Source: Henriciella sp.
GTDB taxonomy: Bacteria; Pseudomonadota; Alphaproteobacteria; Caulobacterales; Hyphomonadaceae
Direction: 5' to 3'
Length of the DNA stretch: 64,000 nt
NCBI GenBank assembly: GCA_021776655.1
Contig: JAJFFK010000034.1
Span: forward strand, 25,404 to 89,403
In this document: positions 1-8,147 of the stretch, one piece after another
Position numbering within the stretch: position 1 is the first letter of the stretch
Layout of the letters: each line of letters opens with the position of its first letter
Translations under genes and position numbers: made by a program
Notes under the pieces: model-generated
Databases searched by the model: none
What the model was told of the DNA's origin: nothing
Seen by the model: only the letters and a program-made list of their open reading frames with translations

Positions 1-88
1 TCTTGGCGCAACGTTTCGTGCAGGAATGGGGCACGGCCCCAACGCAAATTCCGCTAAAGGCGACGGCGTTTTCGGCGCAATTATAGGT

Positions 89-910
89 TTAGGTCCCGGT
101 CCACTTGGCTGGGCGCTTGCCGAGGAAGGCTTTGATGCCTTCCTTGTAGTCGTCTTGCTTGACCATGTCTGAAAGCAGCGCGTTGGCCTCTTTGACCGAG
201 GCGCCGACATCGCGGTGAAAATCCAGATAGGTCTGACGCCGCGATTGGCGCAGCGCTTCGGGCGAGACGCGGGTGATCAAGTCACGCGCATAGGCACGTG
301 TCTCGGCAAGCAAGTCTTCGGCCGGAATGAGGCGATGGATCAGGCCGATAGCATGGGCTTCATCGGTCAGGAATTTACGGCTCGACAGGAGCAGTTCCAT
401 CGCCCGCGCGCCGCCAATTAGACGTGGCAACAGCCATGACAGGCCATATTCGGCGGGCAGATTGAGCGGACCATGCGCTGTGGTTAGCTTCGCGCCGGGG
501 ACAGCAAACCGGATATCGGCATAACAAGCCAGCACCAGACCGACACCCGCCGCCGCACCGTTGATCGCGGCGATGACGGGTTTTGACAGGGCGAAATGAT
601 AGGCGAAGTCTTGGCTGAACGCCGCGATATCCGGTGTGCCGGGCGTGACCATATCAGGCGCAGTGCCCGCATCATACGATCCAGATTTTGAATGGCCTTC
701 AAGCGCCCCGGAATCCCCGCCAACGCAGAAATGCTTGCCCTCGCCGGTCACAATAATCATCCGAGCGGTGGGATCGCGGTCAGCCTGATCGAGCAGATAG
801 CGATACTCAGTATGCATCCGCCCGGTCCAGGCATTGCTGCGATGCGGGCGCGCCAAACTGATCGTCGCAATCGCATCTTCAACCGCATAAGTCGTGGCTT
901 TCAGGTCCAT
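89..910 (-). CDS. enoyl-CoA hydratase/isomerase family protein
   Basis: Crotonase-fold protein of 273 aa, expected to act on an acyl-CoA thioester (hydration or isomerisation in fatty-acid or related catabolism). The two oxyanion-hole segments are visible: HFCVGGD and, further on, INGAAAGVGLVLACYADIR, followed by the usual crotonase helix region with SWLLPRLIGGARAMELL. The start is placed at the ATG at 910 because AAGGAG lies about seven bases upstream. An in-frame ATG at 961 has no such site and would add 17 unconserved residues. The gene is divergent from rpsO. The exact substrate cannot be read from the sequence. Confidence 0.88.
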   Translation of the reverse strand: MDLKATTYAVEDAIATISLARPHRSNAWTGRMHTEYRYLLDQADRDPTARMIIVTGEGKHFCVGGDSGALEGHSKSGSYDAGTAPDMVTPGTPDIAAFSQDFAYHFALSKPVIAAINGAAAGVGLVLACYADIRFAVPGAKLTTAHGPLNLPAEYGLSWLLPRLIGGARAMELLLSSRKFLTDEAHAIGLIHRLIPAEDLLAETRAYARDLITRVSPEALRQSRRQTYLDFHRDVGASVKEANALLSDMVKQDDYKEGIKAFLGKRPAKWTGT

Positions 911-1198
911 TTGAGGCTCCTTATTGGCCTTGTGCATAGCGCTATGCGGCAGGTCTTTCAAAGCCGCCCTTTGTCGCGATAATCGAGCCGCTAAGCGGTC
1001 GCTGCTTTCGCCGATGAGTTACCAGCAACAATCACTTTCCAAAACGCTCTAGATATGCGACATGCGCGCGCTTGAGGTGAGCTTCCCATGCTCTCTAGCC
1101 CGGCTGGACGACATCCCGGCTTTGGCTGAATGGCGCGGGGCCCGTCTCAAACGTAAGTGAAACGGCCATTTGGCCTTATAAAAAAGAGAGTATGCACG

Positions 1199-1468
1199 AT
1201 GTCGATCACACTTGAGCGTAAAGCTGAACTGATCAAGAAATTTGCCCGCACCGACGGTGATACGGGTAGCCCGGAAGTCCAAGTCGCGATCCTGACAGAA
1301 CGGATCAACAATCTAACCGGACACTTCCAAACCAATAAGAAAGATAATCATTCGCGCCGTGGTCTGCTGACCATGGTTGCGACACGACGTAAGCTTCTCG
1401 ACTATGTGAAGCGCAAGGAAGAGGCGCGCTATTCCGCCCTCATCGAAGCCCTCGGCATCCGCCGGTAG
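1199..1468 (+). CDS. rpsO: 30S ribosomal protein S15
   Basis: An 89-residue protein, the normal length for S15, which binds 16S rRNA in the platform of the small subunit. It has family features such as the [15 protein letters not shown] segment, HSRRGLL and the basic [10 protein letters not shown] stretch. The start is the ATG at 1199, which gives the canonical MSITLE N-terminus; the frame is open upstream to 1157 but not conserved. The gene is followed by a hairpin terminator and then pnp, the rpsO-pnp order found widely in bacteria, so partial read-through into pnp is likely. Confidence 0.97.
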   Translation: MSITLERKAELIKKFARTDGDTGSPEVQVAILTERINNLTGHFQTNKKDNHSRRGLLTMVATRRKLLDYVKRKEEARYSALIEALGIRR

Positions 1469-1478
1469 GTTTCAAATC

Positions 1479-1512
1479 AGCCCGCCGATCATGGGGATCT
1501 GGCGGGCTTTTT
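1479..1512 (+). terminator. rpsO intrinsic terminator / attenuator before pnp
   Basis: AGCCCGCC at 1479-1486 pairs with GGCGGGCT from 1501. An inner GATC/GATC pairing extends the stem, and a run of Ts follows directly. It lies 10 bases after the rpsO stop and 26 bases before the pnp start. It probably terminates most rpsO transcripts while letting some continue into pnp. Confidence 0.8.
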
Positions 1513-1537
1513 CGTATGAAATTGAAAGAACGAACGC

Positions 1538-3658
1538 ATGTTTGATAAACACTCAGTCTCGCTGGAATGGGCCGGCCGGACATTGACAATTGAAACGGGC
1601 CAGGTTGCCCGCCAAGCCGATGGCGCTGTGATGATCACCTATGGTGACACCACGCTGCTGGCGACCGCCACATTCGCCAAGAAAGCGAAACCGGGACAAG
1701 ACTTCTTCCCGCTGACGGTCAACTATATGGAAAAATACTACGCTTCGGGCCGTATCCCAGGTGGCTTCTTCAAGCGTGAAGGCCGCCCGACCGAGAAAGA
1801 GACACTGACGTCTCGCCTGATCGATCGTCCGATCCGCCCGCTCTTCGTCTCTGGCTTCAAAAACGAAGTTCAAGTCGTGCTGACCGCAATGTCTTACGAC
1901 CTTGAAAACGATCCGGATATTATCGGGATGATTGGCGCTTCGGCGGCTCTGGTCCTGTCTGGCGCGCCGTTCATGGGGCCGATTGGCGCTGCGCGCGTTG
2001 GCTACAAGGATGGCGAATATATCATCAACCCACTGATCGATGATCTGCCTGATTCAGAGCTGGATCTGGTTGTTGCCGGTACGCAAGACGCCGTGATGAT
2101 GGTTGAATCGCAAGCCAAAGAACTGTCCGAGGAGATTATGCTCGGCGCGGTTATGGCTGGACACGAAGCGATGCAGCCGGTGATCGATGCGATCATCAAG
2201 CTGGCTGAAGCAGCTGCAAAAGAGCCATTTGAGTTTGCGGCAGAAGATCTGTCAGCGGAACTGAAAGACATTCAGAAGCTGGTTGGTAAAGACCTGTCAA
2301 AAGCCTACGCCCTGACAGAGAAGCTTGAGCGTCAGGACGCTATTGGCCTTGCCAAGACGAAAGCCCACGAAGCTTTGGTTGCGACCGAAGAGAAGCCAGA
2401 CGTCATGACGGGCGACACATTCAAGTCGGCCTTCAAAAAGGCTGAAGCGGCGGTTGTTCGCGGTGACATTCTCAAGACCAGTAAGCGGATTGATGGTCGG
2501 TCACTCGATCAAGTTCGCCCCATCATTGCACAAGTTGGCTTCCTGCCCCGCACGCACGGCTCTTCGCTGTTCACGCGCGGTGAGACCCAAGCGGTCTGTG
2601 TTGCCACGCTGGGCACATCAGATGATGAGCAATTCATTGATGGGCTCGATGGCCTGCACAAAGAAAAGTTCATGCTGCACTACAATTTCCCGCCATATTC
2701 GGTTGGGGAAACGGGCCGTATGGGTGGCACCAACCGCCGCGAAACCGGCCACGGTAAACTGGCTTGGCGCGCGCTGAAAGCTGTCCTGCCGGATCACGAA
2801 GACTTCCCTTACACCATCCGTATGGTGTCAGAGATTACCGAGTCTAACGGCTCGTCTTCAATGGCGACGGTTTGTGGCTGTTCATTGGCGATGATGGATG
2901 CCGGTGTTCCGCTAAAGCGCCCCGTGTCTGGTATCGCGATGGGTCTGATCAAAGACGGCGACGATATTGCAGTTCTGTCGGATATCCTCGGCGACGAAGA
3001 TCACCTCGGCGATATGGATTTCAAAGTGGCCGGGACCGAAGCGGGTCTGACCAGCTTGCAAATGGACATCAAGATTGCCGGTATCACCAAAGATATCATG
3101 CACACCGCGCTGGAACAGGCGAAAGCTGGTCGTGCGCACATCCTTGGCGAAATGGCTAAAGGTCTCGACCACACACGTGATGAGCTGGCTGACAACGCCC
3201 CACAAATGGAAGTCATCAAAGTGCCTTCCGACAAGATCCGTGACATTATCGGATCGGGCGGCAAGGTGATCCGTGGGATCGTTGAAGAGTCTGGCGCGAA
3301 AGTGAATATTGATGACGAAGGTACGGTGCAGGTATCTGCAACCGACCGCGAAAGCATCGATAAAGCTCTGAAAATGATCAAGGAGATCGTGGCTGAGCCG
3401 GAAGTTGGCGAGATTTACGAAGGCAAGGTCGTATCGATCAAGGACTTCGGGGCATTCGTGAACTTCTTCGGGCCTAAAGATGGCCTGGTTCATGTCAGCC
3501 AAATGGCGAATGAGCGGATCGGTCACCCGAAAGACGTCGTGTCGGAAGGCCAGACGGTTTATGTGAAGCTGATGGGCTTTGACGATCGCGGTAAAGTTCG
3601 CCTGTCGATGAAGAATGTCGATCAGGAAACTGGCAAAGAAGTATCTGCTGAAGAATAG
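1538..3658 (+). CDS. pnp: polyribonucleotide nucleotidyltransferase (PNPase)
   Basis: A 706-aa 3'-5' phosphorolytic exoribonuclease of the RNA degradosome. The order is standard: a first RNase PH-like domain (about 10-145), an alpha-helical linker, a second catalytic RNase PH domain (about 310-540, with [27 protein letters not shown] and the [19 protein letters not shown] catalytic region), a KH domain near 555-615 ([15 protein letters not shown]), and a C-terminal S1 domain ([19 protein letters not shown]). Length is typical for alphaproteobacteria. It lies downstream of rpsO and has its own terminator. Confidence 0.97.
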   Translation: MFDKHSVSLEWAGRTLTIETGQVARQADGAVMITYGDTTLLATATFAKKAKPGQDFFPLTVNYMEKYYASGRIPGGFFKREGRPTEKETLTSRLIDRPIRPLFVSGFKNEVQVVLTAMSYDLENDPDIIGMIGASAALVLSGAPFMGPIGAARVGYKDGEYIINPLIDDLPDSELDLVVAGTQDAVMMVESQAKELSEEIMLGAVMAGHEAMQPVIDAIIKLAEAAAKEPFEFAAEDLSAELKDIQKLVGKDLSKAYALTEKLERQDAIGLAKTKAHEALVATEEKPDVMTGDTFKSAFKKAEAAVVRGDILKTSKRIDGRSLDQVRPIIAQVGFLPRTHGSSLFTRGETQAVCVATLGTSDDEQFIDGLDGLHKEKFMLHYNFPPYSVGETGRMGGTNRRETGHGKLAWRALKAVLPDHEDFPYTIRMVSEITESNGSSSMATVCGCSLAMMDAGVPLKRPVSGIAMGLIKDGDDIAVLSDILGDEDHLGDMDFKVAGTEAGLTSLQMDIKIAGITKDIMHTALEQAKAGRAHILGEMAKGLDHTRDELADNAPQMEVIKVPSDKIRDIIGSGGKVIRGIVEESGAKVNIDDEGTVQVSATDRESIDKALKMIKEIVAEPEVGEIYEGKVVSIKDFGAFVNFFGPKDGLVHVSQMANERIGHPKDVVSEGQTVYVKLMGFDDRGKVRLSMKNVDQETGKEVSAEE

Positions 3659-3682
3659 GCTTTCAGGCCAATCTGAAAATTC

Positions 3683-3712
3683 AAAGGCCGCTCCATCCGG
3701 GGCGGCCTTTTT
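3683..3712 (+). terminator. pnp intrinsic terminator
   Basis: AAGGCCGC and GCGGCCTT form a GC-rich stem closing a short loop, followed by five Ts, 25 bases after the pnp stop. The dispersed three-hairpin repeat begins just downstream. Confidence 0.85.
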
Positions 3713-3728
3713 GTGTGGGGAAGGCATG

Positions 3729-3809
3729 TTTTCGCTCACCGCTATTCCTCGCCGGCGCGAGGGCCTGCGCGGACGCGGCGCATTGGCGCCAGGTCGCGCT
3801 TGCGACCGG
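3729..3809 (+). repeat. three-hairpin dispersed repeat, copy A
   Basis: An about 80-bp unit found three times in the window (copy B at 8035-8117 on the minus strand, copy C at 26099-26182). It starts with TTTTCG(C/T)TCAC and contains three consecutive hairpins. Hairpin 1 is CCTCGC-CGGC-GCGAGG at 3747-3762. Hairpin 2 is GGCGC-ATTG-GCGCC. Hairpin 3 is GGTCGC-GCTT-GCGACC. Hairpin 1 has a different sequence from copies B and C but keeps full pairing. The unit lies between convergent genes (pnp and the 133-aa gene). Confidence 0.85.
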
Positions 3810-3832
3810 AGTATTTCCACCAAATAGAAATA

Positions 3833-4234
3833 CTAGCCCCAATTCATGCCGATTGCCTTTTTCATCCAGTCGGCGAATGTGTCTGGCTTTTCAAGCGATT
3901 TCGGGTCGAGCGTACCAAAAGCGACAATCGCACCGTCGCGGCCTTCAAGGCGGATGCCGCGCAACTGTTCATTGGTCCAGTTCCACTCATTCTTCTTGGG
4001 ATCAATCATCAGCATGACTTTCTCACCGCCCTTGCCATCGAGGTCGCGCCCGAACACCAGGCCATAGACTTTCTCACGGCCCCATAGACCGCTGGAATGG
4101 GCTTGGCGTTTGCCATCGAGCAAGACCTCGTCCCAGAACAAGGTTCGACGCCATTGCAGGACGTGCATCTGGTCACCCTTGATGATCTTGATATCAACTT
4201 GGCGAAGGCTGATGCGAACGATCTCTGCATGCAT
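3833..4234 (-). CDS. conserved hypothetical protein, 133 aa
   Basis: No family recognised with confidence. The protein is soluble (no signal peptide or membrane segment) and rich in beta-type alternation and tryptophans, with a central VYGLVFGRDLDGKGGEKVMLMID stretch that looks like part of a beta-sandwich. The start at 4234 is supported by AAGGA eight bases upstream on the minus strand. It is the last gene of a leftward group and is convergent with pnp, with repeat copy A in the gap. Function unknown. Confidence 0.7.
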   Translation of the reverse strand: MHAEIVRISLRQVDIKIIKGDQMHVLQWRRTLFWDEVLLDGKRQAHSSGLWGREKVYGLVFGRDLDGKGGEKVMLMIDPKKNEWNWTNEQLRGIRLEGRDGAIVAFGTLDPKSLEKPDTFADWMKKAIGMNWG

Positions 4235-4283
4235 AGCGGCGAGTCCTTATTGATAATCAATAACACTTTGCATCATATCAGGC

Positions 4284-4315
4284 AAGAAAAAACCCGGCCT
4301 TGCAGCCGGGTTTCC
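4284..4315 (-). terminator. intrinsic terminator of the 109-aa secreted-protein gene
   Basis: Read on the minus strand, AAACCCGGC and GCCGGGTTT form a nine-base stem followed by a run of six Ts, about 25 bases after the stop of the gene ending at 4339. Confidence 0.82.
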
Positions 4316-4338
4316 AAGTTTAACTCGATTGCAGGCGC

Positions 4339-4668
4339 CTATTCCTCAACCGCTGTGATGGTCGCAGTTCCGCCGCCGCCTATCGATAGCGTGTAGGCTA
4401 TGCTTTCGCCGACCGCACCCGTTCCAGCTTCAGCAAAGGTTGCGCAAACCTCTCCGGTCTCCGGAATTTCAGCGCAAAGCTTGAGGGCTTCCTCGTCGTA
4501 GGTGTAGGCCAGTGTCGAGCCATCCGCCATGGCTGCAGTGCCTTCATCATCAAATGTCATGACGGTTGTAGTGCCGTCGTCGCTGGCGAATGAAACCGTC
4601 ATCGAAGCGGCAAAAGCTGGCGCGGCAAACAGGGCAACGGCCGCTGTACTGATCAGTAATTTCTTCAT
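4339..4668 (-). CDS. small secreted protein of unknown function, 109 aa
   Basis: The N-terminus MKKLLISTAAVALFAAPAFA is a clear Sec signal peptide with an AFA-A cleavage site. The mature part is acidic and Thr/Gly/Ala-rich, with two cysteines (in KLCAEIPETGEVCATF) that could form one disulphide. The start at 4668 has GGGAGA upstream; an in-frame ATG at 4707 would bury the signal peptide. The gene is monocistronic with its own terminator, so it is likely a small periplasmic or exported protein. No family recognised. Confidence 0.75.
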   Translation of the reverse strand: MKKLLISTAAVALFAAPAFAASMTVSFASDDGTTTVMTFDDEGTAAMADGSTLAYTYDEEALKLCAEIPETGEVCATFAEAGTGAVGESIAYTLSIGGGGTATITAVEE

Positions 4669-4758
4669 TGGATTTCGATCTCCCGATAGTGTCTCATTGG
4701 CCAACAATATGGCCGATACCGATAGGGTTAACCCAATCTCAGCTCCCTAGCAAATGCA

Positions 4759-5142
4759 TCAGGCCTTGCGCTGCGACACAGACAGGACATTGCCGTCCGG
4801 GTCTTTGAACCAGAGGATTTGCGCGCCGCCATCAGGCGTTGTCCAAACCCCGCGCTGATCCTGATCCATCCCGTCATAGCGGGTAAACGCCACGCCCTTG
4901 CCCGACAAAGCCGTATGCGCCGCGCCGATATCGCTGACCTGCCAGTCCAGAACCGTGAACGGTTGCGGCGTGTATTCTGGCACTTTTGACAGGCGCAGCT
5001 CTGTCCCGGTCAAAGGATAGACCAGCGCGAAGGGGCTATCTTCTGTCAGCGACAGACCAAGCACGCCCTCATAGAATGCGCGTGCCGCATCAGCATTAGT
5101 TGTGGCAAGAAAAATTGTCGGCTTGGCCTGCGTCAGATCCAT
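4759..5142 (-). CDS. VOC (glyoxalase/bleomycin-resistance) superfamily protein
   Basis: A 127-aa single-domain vicinal-oxygen-chelate protein. It opens with the typical PTIFLATTNADAARAFYEGVLGL segment and ends with the ILWFKDPDGNVLSVSQ strand that supplies a metal- or substrate-site position in the fold. It may be a small lyase, dioxygenase-like or resistance protein, but the substrate cannot be told. The start has AAGGGAGGG upstream. It is co-directional with folE, 60 bases away. Confidence 0.85.
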   Translation of the reverse strand: MDLTQAKPTIFLATTNADAARAFYEGVLGLSLTEDSPFALVYPLTGTELRLSKVPEYTPQPFTVLDWQVSDIGAAHTALSGKGVAFTRYDGMDQDQRGVWTTPDGGAQILWFKDPDGNVLSVSQRKA

Positions 5143-5202
5143 GCAACCCTCCCTTGAGCGCCAACAGTGTCAACACCCCAAGCGAAGGCGTCAAGGTGTG
5201 GT

Positions 5203-5820
5203 CTATTCCGTCATCCGCAGGAAGCGGTTACGCAGGTCTTTGTCGGTCTTGAACACGCCGGTGAACTGCGTCGTGACTGTCGTGACATCCTTGTGATGCA
5301 CCCCGCGCGTCGACATGCACTGGTGCTCCGCATCAATCATTACCGCAACCCCCATTGGCGCAAGACTTTCGGTGATCGCATCGCAAATCTGCGCCGTCAT
5401 CGTCTCTTGCGTCTGCAGGCGCTTGGCGAAAATTTCGACCACGCGCGCCAGTTTAGAAATACCAACAACTGCCTGGGTCGGCATATAGGCGACAAAAGCC
5501 TTGCCGATGAACGGGGCCATATGGTGCTCGCAATGGCTTTCAACGTCGATATTCTTGAGCATGACGATATCGTCATAGCCCTGAACGTCAGCAAAGGTCC
5601 GCGAGAGGTATTTTACCGGGTCCTCGGTATAGCCCGAAAACCATTCAGTATAGGCCTTCACGACGCGCTTTGGCGTATCGAGCAAGCCTTCACGGTTGGG
5701 GTCGTCGCCGGCCCACGCAATCAGCGTACGCACAGCTTCCATTGCCTCTTCCTGCGAGGGGCGAGCCACCTCATCGGCAGGCACAATGGCGTCTTGGGGA
5801 GTGATGGCATCCATAGCCAT
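5203..5820 (-). CDS. folE: GTP cyclohydrolase I
   Basis: A 205-aa type I enzyme that converts GTP to 7,8-dihydroneopterin triphosphate, the first step of folate/pterin synthesis. Zinc and catalytic motifs are present: ESHCEHHMAPF and HQCMSTRGVHHKD, plus the substrate-binding GISKLARVVEIFAKRLQTQE helix. The chosen start, ATG at 5820, has AAGGA eight bases upstream; an in-frame start at 5889 has none. The gene is divergent from the ABC exporter gene. Confidence 0.96.
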   Translation of the reverse strand: MAMDAITPQDAIVPADEVARPSQEEAMEAVRTLIAWAGDDPNREGLLDTPKRVVKAYTEWFSGYTEDPVKYLSRTFADVQGYDDIVMLKNIDVESHCEHHMAPFIGKAFVAYMPTQAVVGISKLARVVEIFAKRLQTQETMTAQICDAITESLAPMGVAVMIDAEHQCMSTRGVHHKDVTTVTTQFTGVFKTDKDLRNRFLRMTE

Positions 5821-6113
5821 GTTAATAATCCTTGGTCTGAGGGACGGAGGTCGAGCCGAGCCGAAATTGAAGCTTATCACAGCCTCCAACCGTACCGGAC
5901 TTAACGCCCGCCCGAGATTGTACCCTCAGGGCGATGCAGAGAACATAGGTGCAAACGATGAATATTTCCAGACTCATCCTGCGGTAGGCATGACAGTTTG
6001 GACCGTTTCGCTTATGTGAAAGCGTTTCAAACTGTGTAACACGTCTGCAAATACTCCGGTGCTGAACCTAGCTGATACCTGACAGCCGCTCGAAGAAATC
6101 TTGTAAACTTGTC
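5821..6113. other. divergent intergenic region folE / ABC exporter
   Basis: About 290 bases between divergent starts. It must hold both promoters, but no -10/-35 pair stands out. An imperfect symmetric patch around 6000-6035 (pairing TTTGAAACG-type arms) could be an operator. No RNA gene or riboswitch was recognised. Confidence 0.4.
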
Positions 6114-8012
6114 GTGAAAGGGTCCGCAGACCGAATGACAGACCAATCTCAATCAGTCCCTGGCGGGCAAGTCAGTGCCGATCGCGGCGCTGTATTTGCC
6201 TCCGAGATGGAGCAAGACAAAGCCCATCGCGAGAAGGCCCGCAGCGCCAAGCCCTTGCGCCGTCTGCTACCTTTCATACTGGCCTATCCAGGGCTGCTGG
6301 CGGCCTTTGCGGTGTTCCTGTTTCTCGCCTCGGCCCTGACGCTGGCCTTGCCGGGCGCGTTTCGCCTGGTCGTCGATTGCGGATTTGGCGGGGCTGCAGA
6401 GTCGGCTCATTGTCGCCAATTTGCCCTCGGCACAAATCTGTCTGCCTATTTCATTGGCGGAATGATCGTTGCGGTCCTGCTCGGACTGGCCAGCGCCTTG
6501 CGCTATTATTTCATTAGCCGGCTCGGTGAACGCGTCATCGCGGATCTGCGCCGTGCGGTCTATGATCATCTGCTCGATCTCAGCCCAGGATTTTATGCCC
6601 GTACCCAGACCGGCGAAGTGTTGTCGCGCCTGACCACGGATACGACCCTGATCCAGACCGTGATCGGATCGTCGATTTCAGTTGCCATGCGCACGGTGGC
6701 AACCACGCTCGGCGCGCTGGTTCTGATGGTGATTGTCAGCTGGAAACTCGCTTTATTGGTCATGGCGGTTGGCCCAGTGATCATTGTTCCGATGATGCTG
6801 TTCGGACGCCGGGTTCAGCGCCTGTCACGGACCAGTCAGGACAATCTGGCGACAGCCTCGGCGCGGGCCAGCGAAGCCTTGCGGGCGATTGAAACGGTGC
6901 AGGCTTTTACCCGCGAAACTGAAGAGCGGGCGCATTTTTCTGGCGCGGTTGAGGCGACATTCGACGTCGCCTTGCGCCGTATTCGCGTGCGCGCTTTCAT
7001 GACCGCTGCGATCTTCTCGTCAATTCTGGCGGGCCTGATTGGCGCGCTCTGGTTTGGCGCCGTGCAGGTTCAAGACGGCGGCATTACGCCCGGCGCGATG
7101 ACGCAATTTGTGATGTATGCCTTTGTCGCCGTCAGCGGCGTCGGCTTGCTAACCGAAACCTATGCCGAGATCATGCGCGCCGCCGGAGCGACCGAGCGTT
7201 TGATGGAGATATTGGCCTCAACTTCGGACGTTACCGTAGCAGACACGCCAACGCCCCTGCCCAACCCCGTCAAGGGTGCCATGCGCTTCGACAAGGTGAG
7301 CTTTGCCTACCCTGCGCGGCCCGACACGGCCGCCTTGCGCAATGTGTCCTTCAGCGTAGAGCCGGGCCAAACCGTTGCTCTGGTTGGTCCGTCTGGCGCA
7401 GGCAAAAGCACCATGTTCCAGTTACTACTGCGCCTATATGATCCACAATCAGGGTACATCTGCGTCGATGGTGTGGATATTCGCCAAACAGATCCGTCAA
7501 AGCTCAGGAATGCCCTCTCGATTGTGCAGCAAAACGCACCGCTATTTTCAGGCTCTGCGAGTGACAATATTCGGTTTGGCCGAACCGCGGCGAGCCAGGC
7601 GCAAGTGATTGCCGCCGCCAAGGCTGCAAATGCGCATGAGTTCATCAGCGCACTGCCAGACGGTTATGATACCCCGCTGGGTGAGAGTGCAGCGACGCTT
7701 TCGGGCGGGCAACGCCAGCGCATCGCCATCGCCCGCGCCATCCTGCGTGACGCCTCGGTCCTGTTGCTCGATGAGGCGACCAGCGCGCTCGATTCTGAAA
7801 GCGAACGCGCCATCCAGGATGCATTTGAGGCGCTTTCGGCTGATCGCACAACGATTGTCATCGCGCACAGGTTGGCGACGGTTCTGAAAGCCGATGTGAT
7901 CGCGGTGATGGAAGATGGTCAGATCATCGATCAGGGATCGCACGCCGACTTGCTCGCACGCGGCGGCCTGTATGCGCGCCTGGTTGAGTTGCAATTCGGG
8001 GTTCAGGTCTGA
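6114..8012 (+). CDS. ABC transporter, fused permease-ATPase (exporter type)
   Basis: A 632-aa half-transporter of the MsbA/ABCB class. It has an N-terminal cytosolic stretch, six predicted membrane helices over about 50-340, and a nucleotide-binding domain from about 385. Walker A GPSGAGKST, signature LSGGQRQRIAIARAIL, Walker B LLLDEATSALD and the switch histidine in IVIAHRLATV are all intact, so it should be an active homodimeric exporter of lipids, peptides or drugs. The start is either GTG 6114 or ATG 6135; neither has a convincing ribosome site. It lies alone, with repeat copy B after it. Confidence 0.92.
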   Translation: MKGSADRMTDQSQSVPGGQVSADRGAVFASEMEQDKAHREKARSAKPLRRLLPFILAYPGLLAAFAVFLFLASALTLALPGAFRLVVDCGFGGAAESAHCRQFALGTNLSAYFIGGMIVAVLLGLASALRYYFISRLGERVIADLRRAVYDHLLDLSPGFYARTQTGEVLSRLTTDTTLIQTVIGSSISVAMRTVATTLGALVLMVIVSWKLALLVMAVGPVIIVPMMLFGRRVQRLSRTSQDNLATASARASEALRAIETVQAFTRETEERAHFSGAVEATFDVALRRIRVRAFMTAAIFSSILAGLIGALWFGAVQVQDGGITPGAMTQFVMYAFVAVSGVGLLTETYAEIMRAAGATERLMEILASTSDVTVADTPTPLPNPVKGAMRFDKVSFAYPARPDTAALRNVSFSVEPGQTVALVGPSGAGKSTMFQLLLRLYDPQSGYICVDGVDIRQTDPSKLRNALSIVQQNAPLFSGSASDNIRFGRTAASQAQVIAAAKAANAHEFISALPDGYDTPLGESAATLSGGQRQRIAIARAILRDASVLLLDEATSALDSESERAIQDAFEALSADRTTIVIAHRLATVLKADVIAVMEDGQIIDQGSHADLLARGGLYARLVELQFGVQV

Positions 8013-8034
8013 TCTGGCCTGTTTCCCAAAACCC

Positions 8035-8117
8035 CCGGTCGCAAGCGCGACCCGGCGCTAATGCGCCGCGCCCGCGCAGGCTCTCAGCGTAAGCTGAGAA
8101 ATAGCCGTGAGCGAAAA
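8035..8117 (-). repeat. three-hairpin dispersed repeat, copy B
   Basis: Nearly identical to copy C at 26099-26182. On the minus strand it reads TTTTCGCTCACGGC, hairpin CTCAGC-TTAC-GCTGAG, hairpin GGCGC-ATTA-GCGCC, then hairpin GGTCGC-GCTT-GCGACC. It lies between the convergent ABC exporter and amidase genes. Confidence 0.88.
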
Positions 8118-8147
8118 CAGATTACAAGGTAGCACAGACAGAAAATA

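Noticed and set aside
2912..3823. 303-codon minus-strand frame opposite the end of pnp
   Set aside because: It is antisense to the conserved KH and S1 domains of PNPase and covers the terminator and repeat copy A; no homology recognised.
5821..6113. Possible riboswitch upstream of folE
   Set aside because: No conserved aptamer (THF, preQ1 or other) core could be recognised in the leader.
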